A DNA stretch of 64,000 nt, from positions 744,001-808,000 of the forward strand of contig NZ_PJAR01000044.1 of the NCBI RefSeq assembly GCF_002836745.1, in the 5' to 3' direction. Each line of letters begins with the position of its first letter. The first letter of the stretch is position 1. A model generated the notes under the pieces. That model was not told where the DNA came from and ran no database searches. It saw only the letters and a list, made by a program, of their open reading frames with translations. A program made the translations under genes and the position numbers. Shown piece by piece: positions 8,428 through 19,024 of this stretch. This DNA is from Glaciecola sp. 33A. GTDB lineage: Bacteria; Pseudomonadota; Gammaproteobacteria; Enterobacterales; Alteromonadaceae.

Positions 8428-9129
8428 CTACAAGTTAAGTGCTTGCTTAATGAAGGGGATCGTAAGCTTGCGCTTCGCTTGTAAAGATTTTTTGTCTAAT
8501 TCATCGACAATTAACATCAGATTACTAAGTTCTCTATCGACCCTTGTGAGTAGAAACTTGATACAGTCATCGCTGGCTTCTAATCCTCGGTGCTCTATTC
8601 TAAATTGAATAATATGGCAAAGCGATTCATCTGAACGTGATGCAAGCTGAAAAACAGCACCCCATGTAAGTCGTGAAACTAAATCAGGTAACTGAAAGCC
8701 AACAACTAAGGGAGAGGCATTCGCAGCCATAATGAGCCTAGGTTGATGACTTCGTTCTAAGGCTTGGTTAATTAAATCAAATAGGGTTCTTTCCCAAGTT
8801 TGGTGGCCAGCAATTTCATGTAAATTATCAATACATATAACATCATAATCAGCAATATCACTGATAACTTCGCTTGGCATTTCCTTCAACTCAAGCATAT
8901 TGAGATAGACGGTTTGCAGCCCATTCAGCGTGGCTTGATGGCAACAGGCAAATAACAAGTGTGACTTACCAACTCCCGAAGCCCCAAATAAATAACACAA
9001 AGATTTGTTGCTGTTATTGCCACGCTCACAAAACGTCTTCAAGTACGAAGCAGCAAATTCATTGTCAACTTCAAGGAAAGAATCGAAGGTTTCATCATCT
9101 GGCAGTGAAACTGGTAGACTTAACTGCAA
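8428..9129 (-). CDS. hda: DnaA regulatory inactivator Hda
   Basis: Hda is an AAA+ protein related to DnaA. With the DNA-loaded beta clamp it stimulates ATP hydrolysis by DnaA, which prevents re-initiation of replication. The 233-residue protein opens with MQLSLPVSLPDDETF, containing the clamp-binding motif (QLSLPV). The Walker A loop is GASGVGKSH and the Walker B region is VICIDNLHEI. It lacks a DnaA-like DNA-binding domain, as expected. It lies two bases after the DUF2066 gene and so is probably co-transcribed with it, a pairing common in Alteromonadales. Confidence 0.93.
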   Translation of the reverse strand: MQLSLPVSLPDDETFDSFLEVDNEFAASYLKTFCERGNNSNKSLCYLFGASGVGKSHLLFACCHQATLNGLQTVYLNMLELKEMPSEVISDIADYDVICIDNLHEIAGHQTWERTLFDLINQALERSHQPRLIMAANASPLVVGFQLPDLVSRLTWGAVFQLASRSDESLCHIIQFRIEHRGLEASDDCIKFLLTRVDRELSNLMLIVDELDKKSLQAKRKLTIPFIKQALNL

Positions 9130-9131
9130 GC

Positions 9132-10262
9132 CTATTTACCCCGCCATTCATAGTCGATAGCAACGGCAGAATCTAGGCGCTGATATTCGGGTTCTCGTAG
9201 ATTTTGCTCAAGCTTTAAAATTGTTTTTAAGCGTTCAAGAGGCACATTGGATGCCAATATAAAACTCGCCACATCTTTTGATTGAGCACTCAATTCCACT
9301 GTTTGGGTCACTGTTAGTGACGATAATATTTCTAACACTTTTCTGTATTTGATGAGTGTGTTTACGTTAGCAATATTCAAGCTCAACGAATAAATTTGAC
9401 CGCTTTCGCTGGCCTCTATTGAATACAGATTGGCTAAATATGTTGCGTACTCATTTACAAACTCAGCAATCAGAACAGCAATATCATCGCCAACGATCTT
9501 ATTCGTTTCAATCGTTTGGCCGTTTGTTATAAAATAAGAAAGTTGCAGTGTTTCACGGGCACTAAAATCATCAAATACAACACCGACTCTTGCTCCAATT
9601 ACATAGTTCGTGCCATAACGAGTTGACTTATTAAATATAGATGAAGAAAACAAGCCCCAAACATCCAGAACAGTGATATTCATTGAATCCGTTAAATCAC
9701 CAATTGGCATTAGCAATTCAACACCTCTGTCATATGTAGCTTGTCGGATAGTGTCTAAGTATATGCTAGTGCTAGATTGCGTAATAAGTGTTTTGTTTTT
9801 GCTAACATCATCTTCAATCGCTAACCAAAATAAGCCAGATGGCCTGCGTTTACCCCAAACGTTAAGACTTTCGGAACGCAACAAATTGACCACTTTTTGT
9901 TCATTAAACTCTGCTTGGTATAGCAGTTTATCACCATCTTGAATAAATGTGCTTGCGACCAAATATTGTTCAAAATTTGTCACAGAGCGCTTTACTTGAA
10001 GGTTTTCAAGCGCCGCAACGTCACCACTTAACTTGACAACAACCTGTTGAAATGCACGTTTGCCCGCTATCTTTTGTGTAAAACTTGATTGATCAGTGAC
10101 AATAATTTGTCCTTTATTCAAGTGATCAATGGGCGTGCTGTGGCAACGCATTGATGTAACCAAGCATAAAGTAAATACGATGATGGCAAGTAATTTATTC
10201 AAAACTAGTGAATCCTTAAAGCGTTCTGACGCTATTGTCAGATATTTTGACCTTTTTTGCAT
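9132..10262 (-). CDS. DUF2066 domain-containing exported protein
   Basis: A protein of up to 376 residues in the DUF2066 family, of unknown function. A hydrophobic stretch at about residues 23-38 (LLAIIVFTLCLVTS) looks like a signal peptide; the 20 or so residues before it are unusually long and charged, so the true start may lie further in. The body is a mixed alpha/beta domain without recognisable catalytic motifs. It is divergent from purM and upstream of hda, an arrangement repeated in many gammaproteobacteria. Confidence 0.75.
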   Translation of the reverse strand: MQKRSKYLTIASERFKDSLVLNKLLAIIVFTLCLVTSMRCHSTPIDHLNKGQIIVTDQSSFTQKIAGKRAFQQVVVKLSGDVAALENLQVKRSVTNFEQYLVASTFIQDGDKLLYQAEFNEQKVVNLLRSESLNVWGKRRPSGLFWLAIEDDVSKNKTLITQSSTSIYLDTIRQATYDRGVELLMPIGDLTDSMNITVLDVWGLFSSSIFNKSTRYGTNYVIGARVGVVFDDFSARETLQLSYFITNGQTIETNKIVGDDIAVLIAEFVNEYATYLANLYSIEASESGQIYSLSLNIANVNTLIKYRKVLEILSSLTVTQTVELSAQSKDVASFILASNVPLERLKTILKLEQNLREPEYQRLDSAVAIDYEWRGK

Positions 10263-10348
10263 CCGATATTTATTCTTAGTCGTTTTTTATACCTTTTCGT
10301 TCATTGAGCTGTTAAAATTCTGCCTTCAAAATTTTCGGAGCAAAGCGC

Positions 10349-11392
10349 GTGACTGAGCAAACAAAACCCCTAAGTTATAAAGATGCCGGTGTAGATATTG
10401 ATGCAGGGAATCAATTAGTTGAAAGAATCAAGTCTGTAAGCAAGAAAACGCATCGTCCAGAAGTGAAAAGCGGTTTAGGTGGCTTTGGTGCTTTGTGCTC
10501 TATCCCTACAAAATATAAGCACCCCCTTTTAGTTTCAGGTACCGATGGCGTTGGCACTAAACTGCGCTTAGCAATGGACCAAAATAAACATGATGGCATT
10601 GGTATTGACCTCGTTGCAATGTGCGTTAATGACCTTATTGTTCAAGGCGCGGAGCCACTCTTCTTCCTAGATTATTATGCAACTGGTAAGTTGGATGTTG
10701 ATACCGCGGCAACAGTGGTCACCGGAATTGGAGAAGGTTGCCTTTTAGCTGGCTGTGCCTTAATTGGTGGCGAGACAGCTGAGATGCCTGGTATGTATGA
10801 CGGTGAAGATTACGACGTCGCTGGATTTTGTGTTGGCGTGGTTGAAGCAGAAAACGTTATCGATGGTTCCAAAGTTGCTGCCGGTAATAAATTGATAGCA
10901 TTAGCATCGTCTGGACCTCACTCTAATGGTTATTCATTAATACGTAAAATCATTGAAGTCAGTAAGATGGATTTAAATACTGATTTGGACGGTAAGACAG
11001 TCAGCGAACATTTACTTGAACCAACCAGAATTTACGTTAAATCAGTTTTAGCTATTTTAGAAAAATACAATGTCAACGCAATATCGCATATAACGGGTGG
11101 CGGATTCTGGGAAAACATACCGCGAGTATTGCCAGCAGACATGCAAGCAGTGGTTAATGGAAAAAGTTGGCAGTGGCCGCAAATATTTACTCTTTTGCAA
11201 AGCAAAGGAAACGTTACAACTCACGAAATGTATCGCACCTTTAACTGCGGTGTTGGCTTGATGTTGGCTGTCGAGTCACAGGATGCAGAGATAATCACAA
11301 AAGCTTTTAACGACTTGGGGGAAAAGGCATGGGTTATTGGTGAGATCCATGTGCTAACTGCAGGTCAGGAACAAGTGGTAATAAACTCATAA
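10349..11392 (+). CDS. purM: phosphoribosylformylglycinamidine cyclo-ligase (AIR synthetase)
   Basis: PurM uses ATP to close the imidazole ring in step 5 of purine synthesis, making aminoimidazole ribonucleotide. The 347-residue length is normal. Visible motifs are the [12 protein letters not shown] start, [21 protein letters not shown] and [10 protein letters not shown]. The start codon is GTG, with CGGAG eight bases upstream. The stop codon overlaps the purN start (TAATG), giving a coupled purMN operon as in E. coli. Confidence 0.97.
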   Translation: MTEQTKPLSYKDAGVDIDAGNQLVERIKSVSKKTHRPEVKSGLGGFGALCSIPTKYKHPLLVSGTDGVGTKLRLAMDQNKHDGIGIDLVAMCVNDLIVQGAEPLFFLDYYATGKLDVDTAATVVTGIGEGCLLAGCALIGGETAEMPGMYDGEDYDVAGFCVGVVEAENVIDGSKVAAGNKLIALASSGPHSNGYSLIRKIIEVSKMDLNTDLDGKTVSEHLLEPTRIYVKSVLAILEKYNVNAISHITGGGFWENIPRVLPADMQAVVNGKSWQWPQIFTLLQSKGNVTTHEMYRTFNCGVGLMLAVESQDAEIITKAFNDLGEKAWVIGEIHVLTAGQEQVVINS

Positions 11393-12042
11393 TGGTTAGT
11401 AGTCAAAAGCGTATAGTGATACTCGTATCGGGCAATGGTTCGAATGCACAGGCTATCATCGATGCTTGTGCAAAAAAGGCCATTAATGGTTCAGTCGTAA
11501 AATTAATATCCAATGTGCAAAGTGCCCATGCATTAACAATAGCGGCAAAATCAAATATTCCATCGACCTGTATTGATCATAAAACATTTCAGGATAGGGA
11601 TTCTTTTGATATGTCATTGGCACAAGCAATTGACGCGGCGCAGCCTGATATTATTGTATTAGCCGGATTTATGCGTATCCTTAGTCACGCATTTGTTGCT
11701 AAGTATTTAGGAAAATTATTGAACATTCACCCCTCTTTGTTGCCCAAATACACAGGTTTGGGAACGCACCAACGTGCAATAGACAACGAAGACAGTGAAC
11801 ATGGGACCTCTGTGCATTTTGTGACTCCAGAATTAGACGGTGGTCCTGTTGTTTTGCAGGCGAAGGTTCCTGTGTTCGAAGATGACACCGCTGATGATCT
11901 AGCGTTGCGTGTATTAGTACAAGAACACAAAATTTATCCACTCGTGGTTAATTGGTTGTGTAACGAGAGAATAGCGCTAAGCAATAAAAAAGCGTTTTTT
12001 GATGGACAGGAATTACCGGAGTGTGGATATGCAAGTGACTAA
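11392..12042 (+). CDS. purN: phosphoribosylglycinamide formyltransferase (GAR transformylase)
   Basis: PurN transfers a formyl group from 10-formyltetrahydrofolate to glycinamide ribonucleotide in step 3 of purine synthesis. The 216-residue protein has the phosphate loop SGNGSNAQAI, the catalytic stretch NIHPSLLPKY with the conserved Asn and His, and the folate-loop region HGTSVHFVTPELDGGPV. It overlaps purM at its start and the DUF3108 gene at its end, so all three are likely translated together. Confidence 0.97.
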   Translation: MVSSQKRIVILVSGNGSNAQAIIDACAKKAINGSVVKLISNVQSAHALTIAAKSNIPSTCIDHKTFQDRDSFDMSLAQAIDAAQPDIIVLAGFMRILSHAFVAKYLGKLLNIHPSLLPKYTGLGTHQRAIDNEDSEHGTSVHFVTPELDGGPVVLQAKVPVFEDDTADDLALRVLVQEHKIYPLVVNWLCNERIALSNKKAFFDGQELPECGYASD

Positions 12043-12742
12043 AATGTTGAAGGGAATTAGCGTTGTTGCATTTGCACTGTTCTGCAGTGGCAGTTTAGCA
12101 AAAGATGTTATCGAATTACCTTCTCCTTTTGTCGCTTATTATGAAGCCTATCGTCATGACAGAAACATCGGCAACGCTGAACTTAGTTTAAAGTCTACCA
12201 GCGGTGACCTCTACGAACTCAAATATTCTTCGAAGGTGTCACGCTTCTTTTTGTCTGATAGACGCTATGAAACAACCACTTTTTCTTTTGTCGATGGTAA
12301 GATCACGCCCATCACTTACAATTTCAAGCGCAGGGGAACCGGTCCAAACAAGTCCTTAAACGCTAAGTTCGACGCCAAAACGCAAACCATCATCCTACAA
12401 GAACAAGACAACTTAAAGTGGGATGGCGAATTTGATAACCAATTGTTTCGCATTGATATATCAAGGCAATTAGCACAAAACAAAACACACTTTGAATACA
12501 AGTTTCTGAACTACCGCGGTCAAAAGCGGATTTACAAAATCGAAGTGCTTGAAAAAGAAATCTTAACGCTTCCGTATGGCAACATAGAAGCAATAAAGGT
12601 AACAGTAAACCGCGAGAGCAGCAAAAGGCAAACCTATGCTTGGTTTGCCCCCACCCTTGATTATGTCTTAGTGCGCCTGCAACAATTCAAAGATGATGAA
12701 GAGCAAGGTGATATTCGCTTAAAAACATACCATAAAAATTAG
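12029..12742 (+). CDS. DUF3108 domain-containing exported protein
   Basis: A 237-residue protein with a cleavable-looking signal peptide (MQVTKMLKGISVVAFALF..., cut near SLAKD). The remaining sequence is a beta-rich DUF3108 domain, family function unknown. It is commonly found directly after purN in this order of bacteria. I chose the ATG at 12029 because GGAG lies at suitable spacing and the signal peptide then starts directly; it overlaps purN by 14 bases. An in-frame ATG at 11999 would add ten unlikely residues. Confidence 0.8.
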   Translation: MQVTKMLKGISVVAFALFCSGSLAKDVIELPSPFVAYYEAYRHDRNIGNAELSLKSTSGDLYELKYSSKVSRFFLSDRRYETTTFSFVDGKITPITYNFKRRGTGPNKSLNAKFDAKTQTIILQEQDNLKWDGEFDNQLFRIDISRQLAQNKTHFEYKFLNYRGQKRIYKIEVLEKEILTLPYGNIEAIKVTVNRESSKRQTYAWFAPTLDYVLVRLQQFKDDEEQGDIRLKTYHKN

Positions 12743-12841
12743 TTCATTTTTACTGTATACTACGCGTATGGCATTTAGGATATACATCCTTTTAAACGCT
12801 AAATCACTTGATCTTTGACTCATCAAGTAATACCGTTAACA

Positions 12842-12858
12842 CTCTGGTCAGACCTGCG
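12842..12858 (+). promoter_or_regulatory. FadR-like operator upstream of fadE
   Basis: The sequence CTCTGGTCAGACCTGCG contains the CTGGTCNGACC core known for FadR operators of gammaproteobacteria, which repress fatty-acid degradation genes until acyl-CoA binds FadR. It lies only about 10 bases before the fadE start codon, overlapping the leader, a position suited to repression. FadR itself is not encoded in the window. Confidence 0.65.
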
Positions 12859-12867
12859 GGAGCATAC

Positions 12868-15348
12868 ATGAACGAATTATTATGGTTACTTATATTACTC
12901 GGTGTTTATGGTGTTACAGCCTATAAACAAACATCTTCACAAACAACACTTATCGCTATTAGCGTTGCAATGGTCATTGGTACCGTTGCCGGCGGCATAG
13001 GAGTCATCGGCTGGATTTTATTTGCCATTGTCGTCATACCTCTCGCCTATGCGCCGTTTCGCAAAGATTTCATCAGCACAAAGCTATTGGCATTTTATAA
13101 AAGTGTCATGCCTGAAATGTCAACCACGGAACAAGAAGCAATTGATGCTGGCACGGTCTGGTGGGACGGCGATATATTTAGCGGTAAACCAGATTGGCAG
13201 AAATTTCACGCCATCTCACAGCCACGACTTACCCCTGATGAACAGGCATTTATAGATGGCCCATGTGAAGTGGTCAGTCGTATGGCTGATGAATGGCAAA
13301 TAAATCATGTCGACGCCGATATGTCGGACGAGATTTGGCAATACCTAAAAGACAATAAATTTTTTGCCATGATTATTAAGAAAGAGTATGGCGGTTTGGC
13401 TTTCTCTGCTTATGCGCAATCAAGAGTGTTGCAGAAATTGGCAGGCGTCAGCGCGGTATTGTCCAGCACCGTTGGTGTACCAAACTCTCTGGGCCCTGGT
13501 GAATTACTCCAACATTATGGTACAAAAGAACAACAAGATTATTATTTGCCACGATTAGCGGTTGGTGATGAAATTCCGTGTTTTGCACTCACTGGTCCAG
13601 AGGCTGGCTCCGATGCGGGTTCTATTCCTGACTTTGGTATTGTTTGCAAAGGCGAGTTTGAAGGCAAAGAAATGCTAGGCATGCGCCTGACCTTCTCAAA
13701 ACGCTATATCACCTTAGCCCCCGTTGCTACCGTGATCGGTTTGGCATTTAAACTACAGGATCCAGATGGATTGCTTGGTGAGACCAAAGATTTAGGCATT
13801 ACTTGTGCGTTAATTCCACGCGAAACAAAAGGCTTAGATTGCGGTCGCCGTCACTTCCCACTGAATGTACCATTCCATAATGGTCCTGTTCGTGGAGAAA
13901 ATATTTTTGTGCCACTGAGCTACATTATTGGTGGTCAAAGTATGGCTGGCAAAGGTTGGCGCATGCTGATGGAATGCTTATCAGTGGGTCGTTGTATTAC
14001 GTTGCCATCATCTGCAGCAGGCGGCGCGAAATCACTTGCTTTAGCAACCGGTGCTTATTCTCGAATTCGTCGTCAATTCCGCATGCCCATAGGGCAAATG
14101 GAAGGTGTTGAAGAAATGTTAGGACGCATTGGTGGCAACGCTTATTTAATGGACGCCGTTACCTCTTTATCAACTGCCGGTGTCGATTTAGGTCATAAGC
14201 CCTCAGTTATTTCTGCTATTTGTAAGTACCATTTGACCGAAAGAATGCGTCAAGTAGTTAACGACTCCATGGACGTGCATGGCGGTAAGGGGATTTGTTT
14301 AGGTCCAAACAACTATTTAGGTAGAGCGTATCAAGGTGTTCCCATCTCTATTACCGTTGAAGGTGCCAACATCCTAACCAGAAACATGATGATTTTTGGT
14401 CAAGGTGCAATGCGTTGCCATCCCTATGTGTTAAAAGAAATCTATGCATCGCAAATGAAAGATCAGGAGGAACAGCTAGAAGCGTTTGATGACGCTGTGT
14501 TTGGTCACATTCGTTTTGCTGTTAGTAATACGTTCCGTTCAATTTGGTTTAGCCTAACCGGCGGTCGCTTCAGTTCAGCACCATTTAAGGACGAAACTGC
14601 AAAATACTACAGAAGCATGCAAGGCTACAGCGCAAACTTAGCATTATTAACAGATGTTTCGATGGGTGTATTAGGTGGTTCACTAAAAAGGAGAGAAAGA
14701 TTATCAGCTCGCCTTGGTGATATTTTAAGTTATTTGTATCTCGGTTCCGCGGTAATGAAGCGTTTTGACGAGCAAGGTCGTAATCATGACGATTTACCTT
14801 TCGTACATTGGGCAATGCAAGATTGTTTATCGAAGTTAGAGGAATCGCTTGATAATTTCTTGAGAAACTTCCCTAACCCAGTTATCGGTATCGCAATGCG
14901 CGTATTGGTGCTGCCATTTGGGAAACGTTATAGTGCGCCCTCTGACAAACTTGAACATAAAATTGCACACATTTTGCAACATCCAAATTCAACCAGAGAC
15001 AGATTAGGCCACGGTCAATATCTAACTCAAGAAGATGGTAATTTGCTAGGTGACCTAGAAAAAACATTAATCAATATTGTTAAATGCGAACCTATCTTTG
15101 ACAAGATATGCAAGAAACTAGGTGAGAAGTTACCGATGACTAATCTTGATTCGCTTGCTGAACGAGCACTAAAAGAAGGTATCATTACTAGTGATGAGGC
15201 GGAATTAATGAAAGAAACTGAAGCGGGTAGATTAAGAACCATTAATGTCGATGATTTTGACAACCAGGAGTTATTGATGTCGACTAGTAAGAATGTAAAA
15301 AAGCCTGCAACAAAGCGAAAGACGACGAAGTCATCCGAAGCTGCCTAG
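12868..15348 (+). CDS. fadE: acyl-CoA dehydrogenase FadE
   Basis: FadE carries out the first oxidation step of fatty-acid beta-oxidation, making trans-2-enoyl-CoA with FAD. The protein is about 826 residues, similar to E. coli FadE (814). It has the FadE-type N-terminal hydrophobic segments (about residues 2-18 and 25-60), an acyl-CoA dehydrogenase core including [25 protein letters not shown] and the long FadE-specific C-terminal half. The last 20 or so residues are a lysine-rich tail. I set the start at the ATG preceded by GGGAG; a longer frame from 12808 would run through the FadR-like operator. Confidence 0.95.
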   Translation: MNELLWLLILLGVYGVTAYKQTSSQTTLIAISVAMVIGTVAGGIGVIGWILFAIVVIPLAYAPFRKDFISTKLLAFYKSVMPEMSTTEQEAIDAGTVWWDGDIFSGKPDWQKFHAISQPRLTPDEQAFIDGPCEVVSRMADEWQINHVDADMSDEIWQYLKDNKFFAMIIKKEYGGLAFSAYAQSRVLQKLAGVSAVLSSTVGVPNSLGPGELLQHYGTKEQQDYYLPRLAVGDEIPCFALTGPEAGSDAGSIPDFGIVCKGEFEGKEMLGMRLTFSKRYITLAPVATVIGLAFKLQDPDGLLGETKDLGITCALIPRETKGLDCGRRHFPLNVPFHNGPVRGENIFVPLSYIIGGQSMAGKGWRMLMECLSVGRCITLPSSAAGGAKSLALATGAYSRIRRQFRMPIGQMEGVEEMLGRIGGNAYLMDAVTSLSTAGVDLGHKPSVISAICKYHLTERMRQVVNDSMDVHGGKGICLGPNNYLGRAYQGVPISITVEGANILTRNMMIFGQGAMRCHPYVLKEIYASQMKDQEEQLEAFDDAVFGHIRFAVSNTFRSIWFSLTGGRFSSAPFKDETAKYYRSMQGYSANLALLTDVSMGVLGGSLKRRERLSARLGDILSYLYLGSAVMKRFDEQGRNHDDLPFVHWAMQDCLSKLEESLDNFLRNFPNPVIGIAMRVLVLPFGKRYSAPSDKLEHKIAHILQHPNSTRDRLGHGQYLTQEDGNLLGDLEKTLINIVKCEPIFDKICKKLGEKLPMTNLDSLAERALKEGIITSDEAELMKETEAGRLRTINVDDFDNQELLMSTSKNVKKPATKRKTTKSSEAA

Positions 15349-15375
15349 GCAGTTAGTGAGGTGAATAAGTAGTTA

Positions 15376-15407
15376 AAGGACCTAAATCAATCTTAGGTCC
15401 TTTTTTT
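15376..15407. terminator. bidirectional terminator between fadE and add
   Basis: A perfect stem GGACCTAA / TTAGGTCC with a 7-base loop, A-rich on one side and seven Ts on the other, between convergent genes. It can act on both strands. Confidence 0.85.
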
Positions 15408-16368
15408 ATGCTTTTAAAAACCGTTGATTGTGGCCATTTAACTGAATTTGCTTTATTTGTTTTAGGCTCAAATTAACTGTATTACTAGCAATACTATATT
15501 CATGTTTAATATCTATGTTAGATATGCCTGGGTCATCAGTATTCAAACTGACGGATAAGCCACTTTCCAGAAATGTTTTTATAGGATGGTTTTTAGTATC
15601 AATCCACGCACCCGTTTGGTAGTTGGAAGTTAGGCAACTCTCAATACCAATGTCGTTTGTAAGCATAAAATCAACTAGTTTTCGATCCTGTGCAACTGCA
15701 ACTCCGTGCCCTACTCTCTTCGCGCCAAGTAAATTAATAGCGTCCCATACACTTTGCGGCCCAGCAGATTCCCCCGCATGCACGGTAACTTGAAGACCCG
15801 CGTTCTTAGCTAACTTGAAATGCTCAACAAACAAATGAGCGGGGTAGTTAAACTCGTCTCCGGCCAAGTCCAGTGCAATAATATTGTCCGCATAGGCCAA
15901 AATAGAAGCGAGTTCGCGGTGGCATGCTTCGACCCCAAACGTACGGCTAAGAATACCGATTAATTGATATTGGGTTTTATGCTCAGCATTACCCGCTTTT
16001 ACACCCTCAACGACTGCCTCAACCACCGCATTTAATGGTAGACCAAAAGCGTTAGCCATAAAAAAAGGGGAAAACCGAAATTCGGCATAATCGAGACCCT
16101 CACTTTTTGCCATAAATACATTTTCATAAGCGACTTTATAGCAAGCTTCAGTAGTTGCTAAAACCGAGACGCCATAATCCAATTTCTGTAAAAAAGACAA
16201 TAAACCACTGGTCTTGTCGTTTATAAAAACAAGCTCAGCCAACTCAGATTCAGACGTCGCAGGTAACTCAATTGAATACTCATGAGCGAGTTGCCAAATA
16301 AGTTTAGGAGGGATGTTACCATCAAGATGACGGTGTAAATCAACTAAGGGCAAGCTCTTATCGTACAC
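15406..16368 (-). CDS. add: adenosine deaminase
   Basis: Deaminates adenosine and deoxyadenosine to inosine and deoxyinosine in purine salvage. The 320-residue protein follows E. coli Add throughout. The zinc ligands are in HRHLDG near residue 12, the catalytic region includes TVHAGE at about 195, and SLNTDDP holds the last metal-binding aspartate. It is a single gene, convergent with fadE. Confidence 0.95.
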   Translation of the reverse strand: MYDKSLPLVDLHRHLDGNIPPKLIWQLAHEYSIELPATSESELAELVFINDKTSGLLSFLQKLDYGVSVLATTEACYKVAYENVFMAKSEGLDYAEFRFSPFFMANAFGLPLNAVVEAVVEGVKAGNAEHKTQYQLIGILSRTFGVEACHRELASILAYADNIIALDLAGDEFNYPAHLFVEHFKLAKNAGLQVTVHAGESAGPQSVWDAINLLGAKRVGHGVAVAQDRKLVDFMLTNDIGIESCLTSNYQTGAWIDTKNHPIKTFLESGLSVSLNTDDPGISNIDIKHEYSIASNTVNLSLKQIKQIQLNGHNQRFLKA

Positions 16369-16420
16369 TTTTTAGCCTCAATTAATTTATTGTGAAAAAA
16401 TATCGATTACTCAAACCGGC

Positions 16421-17056
16421 TTAATCTAGCTGCAATTTTTCTACCGCCAGCACTATTTGTGTTCTAGTTTTTACCTCTAACTTCTTAAAAATAACGCCTA
16501 TATGGGCCTTAATTGTCGCTTCTGTCACGTTAAGTTTATCAGCAATTTGTTTATTCATTAAGCCATCTTTTAATAGTTTCAAAACTTGGAACTGTTTGGG
16601 CGTAAGTTCTTTTAATTTTACGGCGATATCTTTAGCCTCGCTGTCAATCTCTAGTAATGCAGTCTGCATTCCTAATGGCAACCACTTTTCACCTTTTAAA
16701 ATAGCTAGTATTGCGTCTTTAATCATCGGCGTGGCTGTCGTTTTGGGAATAAAGCCATCTGCACCAAAGGCCATGACCTGCGAGATAGTTTCTACCGAAT
16801 CACTGGCAGAAAGCACCAAAATAGGAATCATTGGGAATACTTCCTTTACACGAAGTAAACCATAAAAATTATCACAGCCAGGCATATTCAAATCTAAAAT
16901 AATAATAGAAATTTTACGATTTTTACGCAAAACCTCAATAGTTGAAATAAGCGAGTCTGATTCTAAAAAGGTGACATCTGGGAAACAGCTTGATAATGCC
17001 CCTTTTAGAGCATCACGAAACAAAGGATGGTCATCTGCAATCAAAAACTTGTGCAT
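16421..17056 (-). CDS. NarL/FixJ-family response regulator (LuxR-type HTH)
   Basis: A 211-residue two-component response regulator. The receiver domain (about 1-125) has the acidic pair DD at 8-9, phospho-acceptor Asp55 in LDLNMPG, and the conserved lysine in FIPKTT. The C-terminal LuxR-type DNA-binding domain starts with LTPKQFQVLKLL and has ATIKAHIGVIFKKL as the recognition region. No histidine kinase is adjacent, so it is an orphan here and its signal is unknown. It is divergent from cmoA. Confidence 0.9.
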   Translation of the reverse strand: MHKFLIADDHPLFRDALKGALSSCFPDVTFLESDSLISTIEVLRKNRKISIIILDLNMPGCDNFYGLLRVKEVFPMIPILVLSASDSVETISQVMAFGADGFIPKTTATPMIKDAILAILKGEKWLPLGMQTALLEIDSEAKDIAVKLKELTPKQFQVLKLLKDGLMNKQIADKLNVTEATIKAHIGVIFKKLEVKTRTQIVLAVEKLQLD

Positions 17057-17204
17057 GGTTGTAATCAGCCTATTTATTTATGATTATTTTTTAGTAACGG
17101 TGATTTTTATATACTTCGCTACGCCTTAACGTTTATATTATCAGAGCAAGGTACAACATCCCATAGCTTTATTGCTGCCAATCTAAATATAAGTTTCAAA
17201 AATA

Positions 17205-17957
17205 ATGTCAGAATACGAAAAAAAAACATCATCCGATACGATATACCAAAATGCACAAAATAAAGTAGATGATTTCAGCTTCAATCGACAAGTAGTTGAT
17301 GTTTTCCCCGACATGATTGAAAGATCAATACCAGGTTATGCGAATATTATTGATGGGATTGGCAGACTAGCAGCCAAATTTACTATTCCTCGATCCAATG
17401 TTTACGACTTAGGTTGTTCTCTTGGCGCTGTTAGCCTATCAATTGCAAAGCATAATCAACAACACGATATACAAATTATTGGCGTTGATAACAGCTCTGC
17501 AATGGTTGAACGTTGTCAACGGCATGTCGATTCTTATACCTATGCTAACCCTATTCACATCAAAGAAGCCGATATAGTCGACTTCCACCTAAACAACGCC
17601 TCAGTCATTGTAATGAACTTTACCCTACAATTTATTGAACCTAAGCGCAGAGATGCTTTAATGGCAAAGATATTTGATGCACTCATTCCCGGTGGTGTTC
17701 TAATCTTATCTGAAAAAATAAAACTAGGACATGAAGTCATGGATTCTGCTGTAATCGATATGCACCATGATTTTAAAAGAGAGAATGGTTATAGTGACTT
17801 GGAGATAAGTCAGAAACGCACCGCGCTTGAAAATGTTATGATCCTTGATGAATATTCGTTACACGAAAAAAGACTATTAAAAACAGGCTTTAAAGCTGTT
17901 AGTATTTGGTATCAACAACTTAACTTCGTTTCATTTTTTGCCATTAAAGGACAGTAA
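17205..17957 (+). CDS. cmoA: carboxy-S-adenosyl-L-methionine synthase
   Basis: CmoA turns S-adenosylmethionine and prephenate into carboxy-SAM, the donor for the wobble uridine modification cmo5U34 in tRNA. The 250-residue protein has the Rossmann-type SAM motif VYDLGCSLGAVSLS at about residue 66 and the GVDNSSAMVERC strand. It is directly followed by cmoB, its pathway partner. Confidence 0.95.
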   Translation: MSEYEKKTSSDTIYQNAQNKVDDFSFNRQVVDVFPDMIERSIPGYANIIDGIGRLAAKFTIPRSNVYDLGCSLGAVSLSIAKHNQQHDIQIIGVDNSSAMVERCQRHVDSYTYANPIHIKEADIVDFHLNNASVIVMNFTLQFIEPKRRDALMAKIFDALIPGGVLILSEKIKLGHEVMDSAVIDMHHDFKRENGYSDLEISQKRTALENVMILDEYSLHEKRLLKTGFKAVSIWYQQLNFVSFFAIKGQ

Positions 17958-17958
17958 T

Positions 17959-18927
17959 ATGAATTGGAAATCCGCTTTATATTCCGATTTAATCAACACA
18001 GATTTGGAGAACTGGATTGCGACTCTTATTCCTCAACTAGAACGTTGGGAGAGCACCTCGAATCATGGAGATACAAAAAAGTGGCAAAAACAATTGTTAC
18101 AACTACCTTGCATTAGCCCTGCTGAAATTGAGTTAAAGACGCAAGTTTGTTTAACGCAAGATGGCACGCTTGGAAACGGGCAACTGGCGCATATCGAATC
18201 AGTGTTAAAACAGTTTATGCCGTGGCGAAAAGGTCCGTTCCAGCTCTTTGGTATTGATATTGATACTGAATGGCGCTCGGATTGGAAATGGGACCGTGTT
18301 TTACCTCACATTGCATCGTTAGCAAACAAAACAGTACTTGATGTTGGGTGTGGCAGTGGTTATCACCTGTTTAGAATGTTAGGTGAAGATGCAAAGCTAG
18401 TTATTGGAATTGATCCCACCGATCTTTTTTTCTATCAATTTCAGATTTTTAAAAAATATTTACCACAACACAAGGTACATTTTGTTCCACAGGGCATCGA
18501 AGATATGCCTCAATTAAATGCGTTTGATACGGTTTTTTCTATGGGGGTAATGTATCACCGTCGTGATCCAATTGAATTTTTATATCAGTTGAAAAATCAA
18601 TTAGCTAGTGGCGGTCAATTGATCCTAGAAACCATCATTATTGATGGCGATGAAACCTCGGTTTTAATGCCGGGTGAACGTTATGCACAGATGCGCAATG
18701 TCTGGTTCTTGCCCAGTTGTGATGCATTAACGCAATGGCTTTCAAGAGTCGGGTTTGTGGATATTAAAAAAGTGGAGGAAAACACAACTTCCATCGAAGA
18801 ACAAAGGGCAACTCAATGGATGACAAATCATTCATTGGTTGATTTTTTAGATCCCCATAACCCGTCACTTACGATAGAGGGTTACCCTGCTCCGAAACGA
18901 GCCGTTTTTATTGCAACAAAAAAATAA
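17959..18927 (+). CDS. cmoB: tRNA U34 carboxymethyltransferase
   Basis: CmoB transfers the carboxymethyl group of carboxy-SAM to 5-hydroxyuridine 34 of several tRNAs. The protein is about 322 residues from the chosen ATG, one base after the cmoA stop; an in-frame upstream ATG at 17938 would overlap cmoA and adds no conserved sequence. The SAM-binding motif is VLDVGCGSGYHLFRM, and the SMGVMYHRRDP stretch is typical of CmoB. Confidence 0.95.
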   Translation: MNWKSALYSDLINTDLENWIATLIPQLERWESTSNHGDTKKWQKQLLQLPCISPAEIELKTQVCLTQDGTLGNGQLAHIESVLKQFMPWRKGPFQLFGIDIDTEWRSDWKWDRVLPHIASLANKTVLDVGCGSGYHLFRMLGEDAKLVIGIDPTDLFFYQFQIFKKYLPQHKVHFVPQGIEDMPQLNAFDTVFSMGVMYHRRDPIEFLYQLKNQLASGGQLILETIIIDGDETSVLMPGERYAQMRNVWFLPSCDALTQWLSRVGFVDIKKVEENTTSIEEQRATQWMTNHSLVDFLDPHNPSLTIEGYPAPKRAVFIATKK

Positions 18928-19024
18928 CCAAAATATAGTAATAAGTGAGCCCAAATAACAAAACCAAATCTCCTCTCAAAATAGGTAAAATTACCGACAC
19001 AATCAAGATATAGAAAACATCTTT

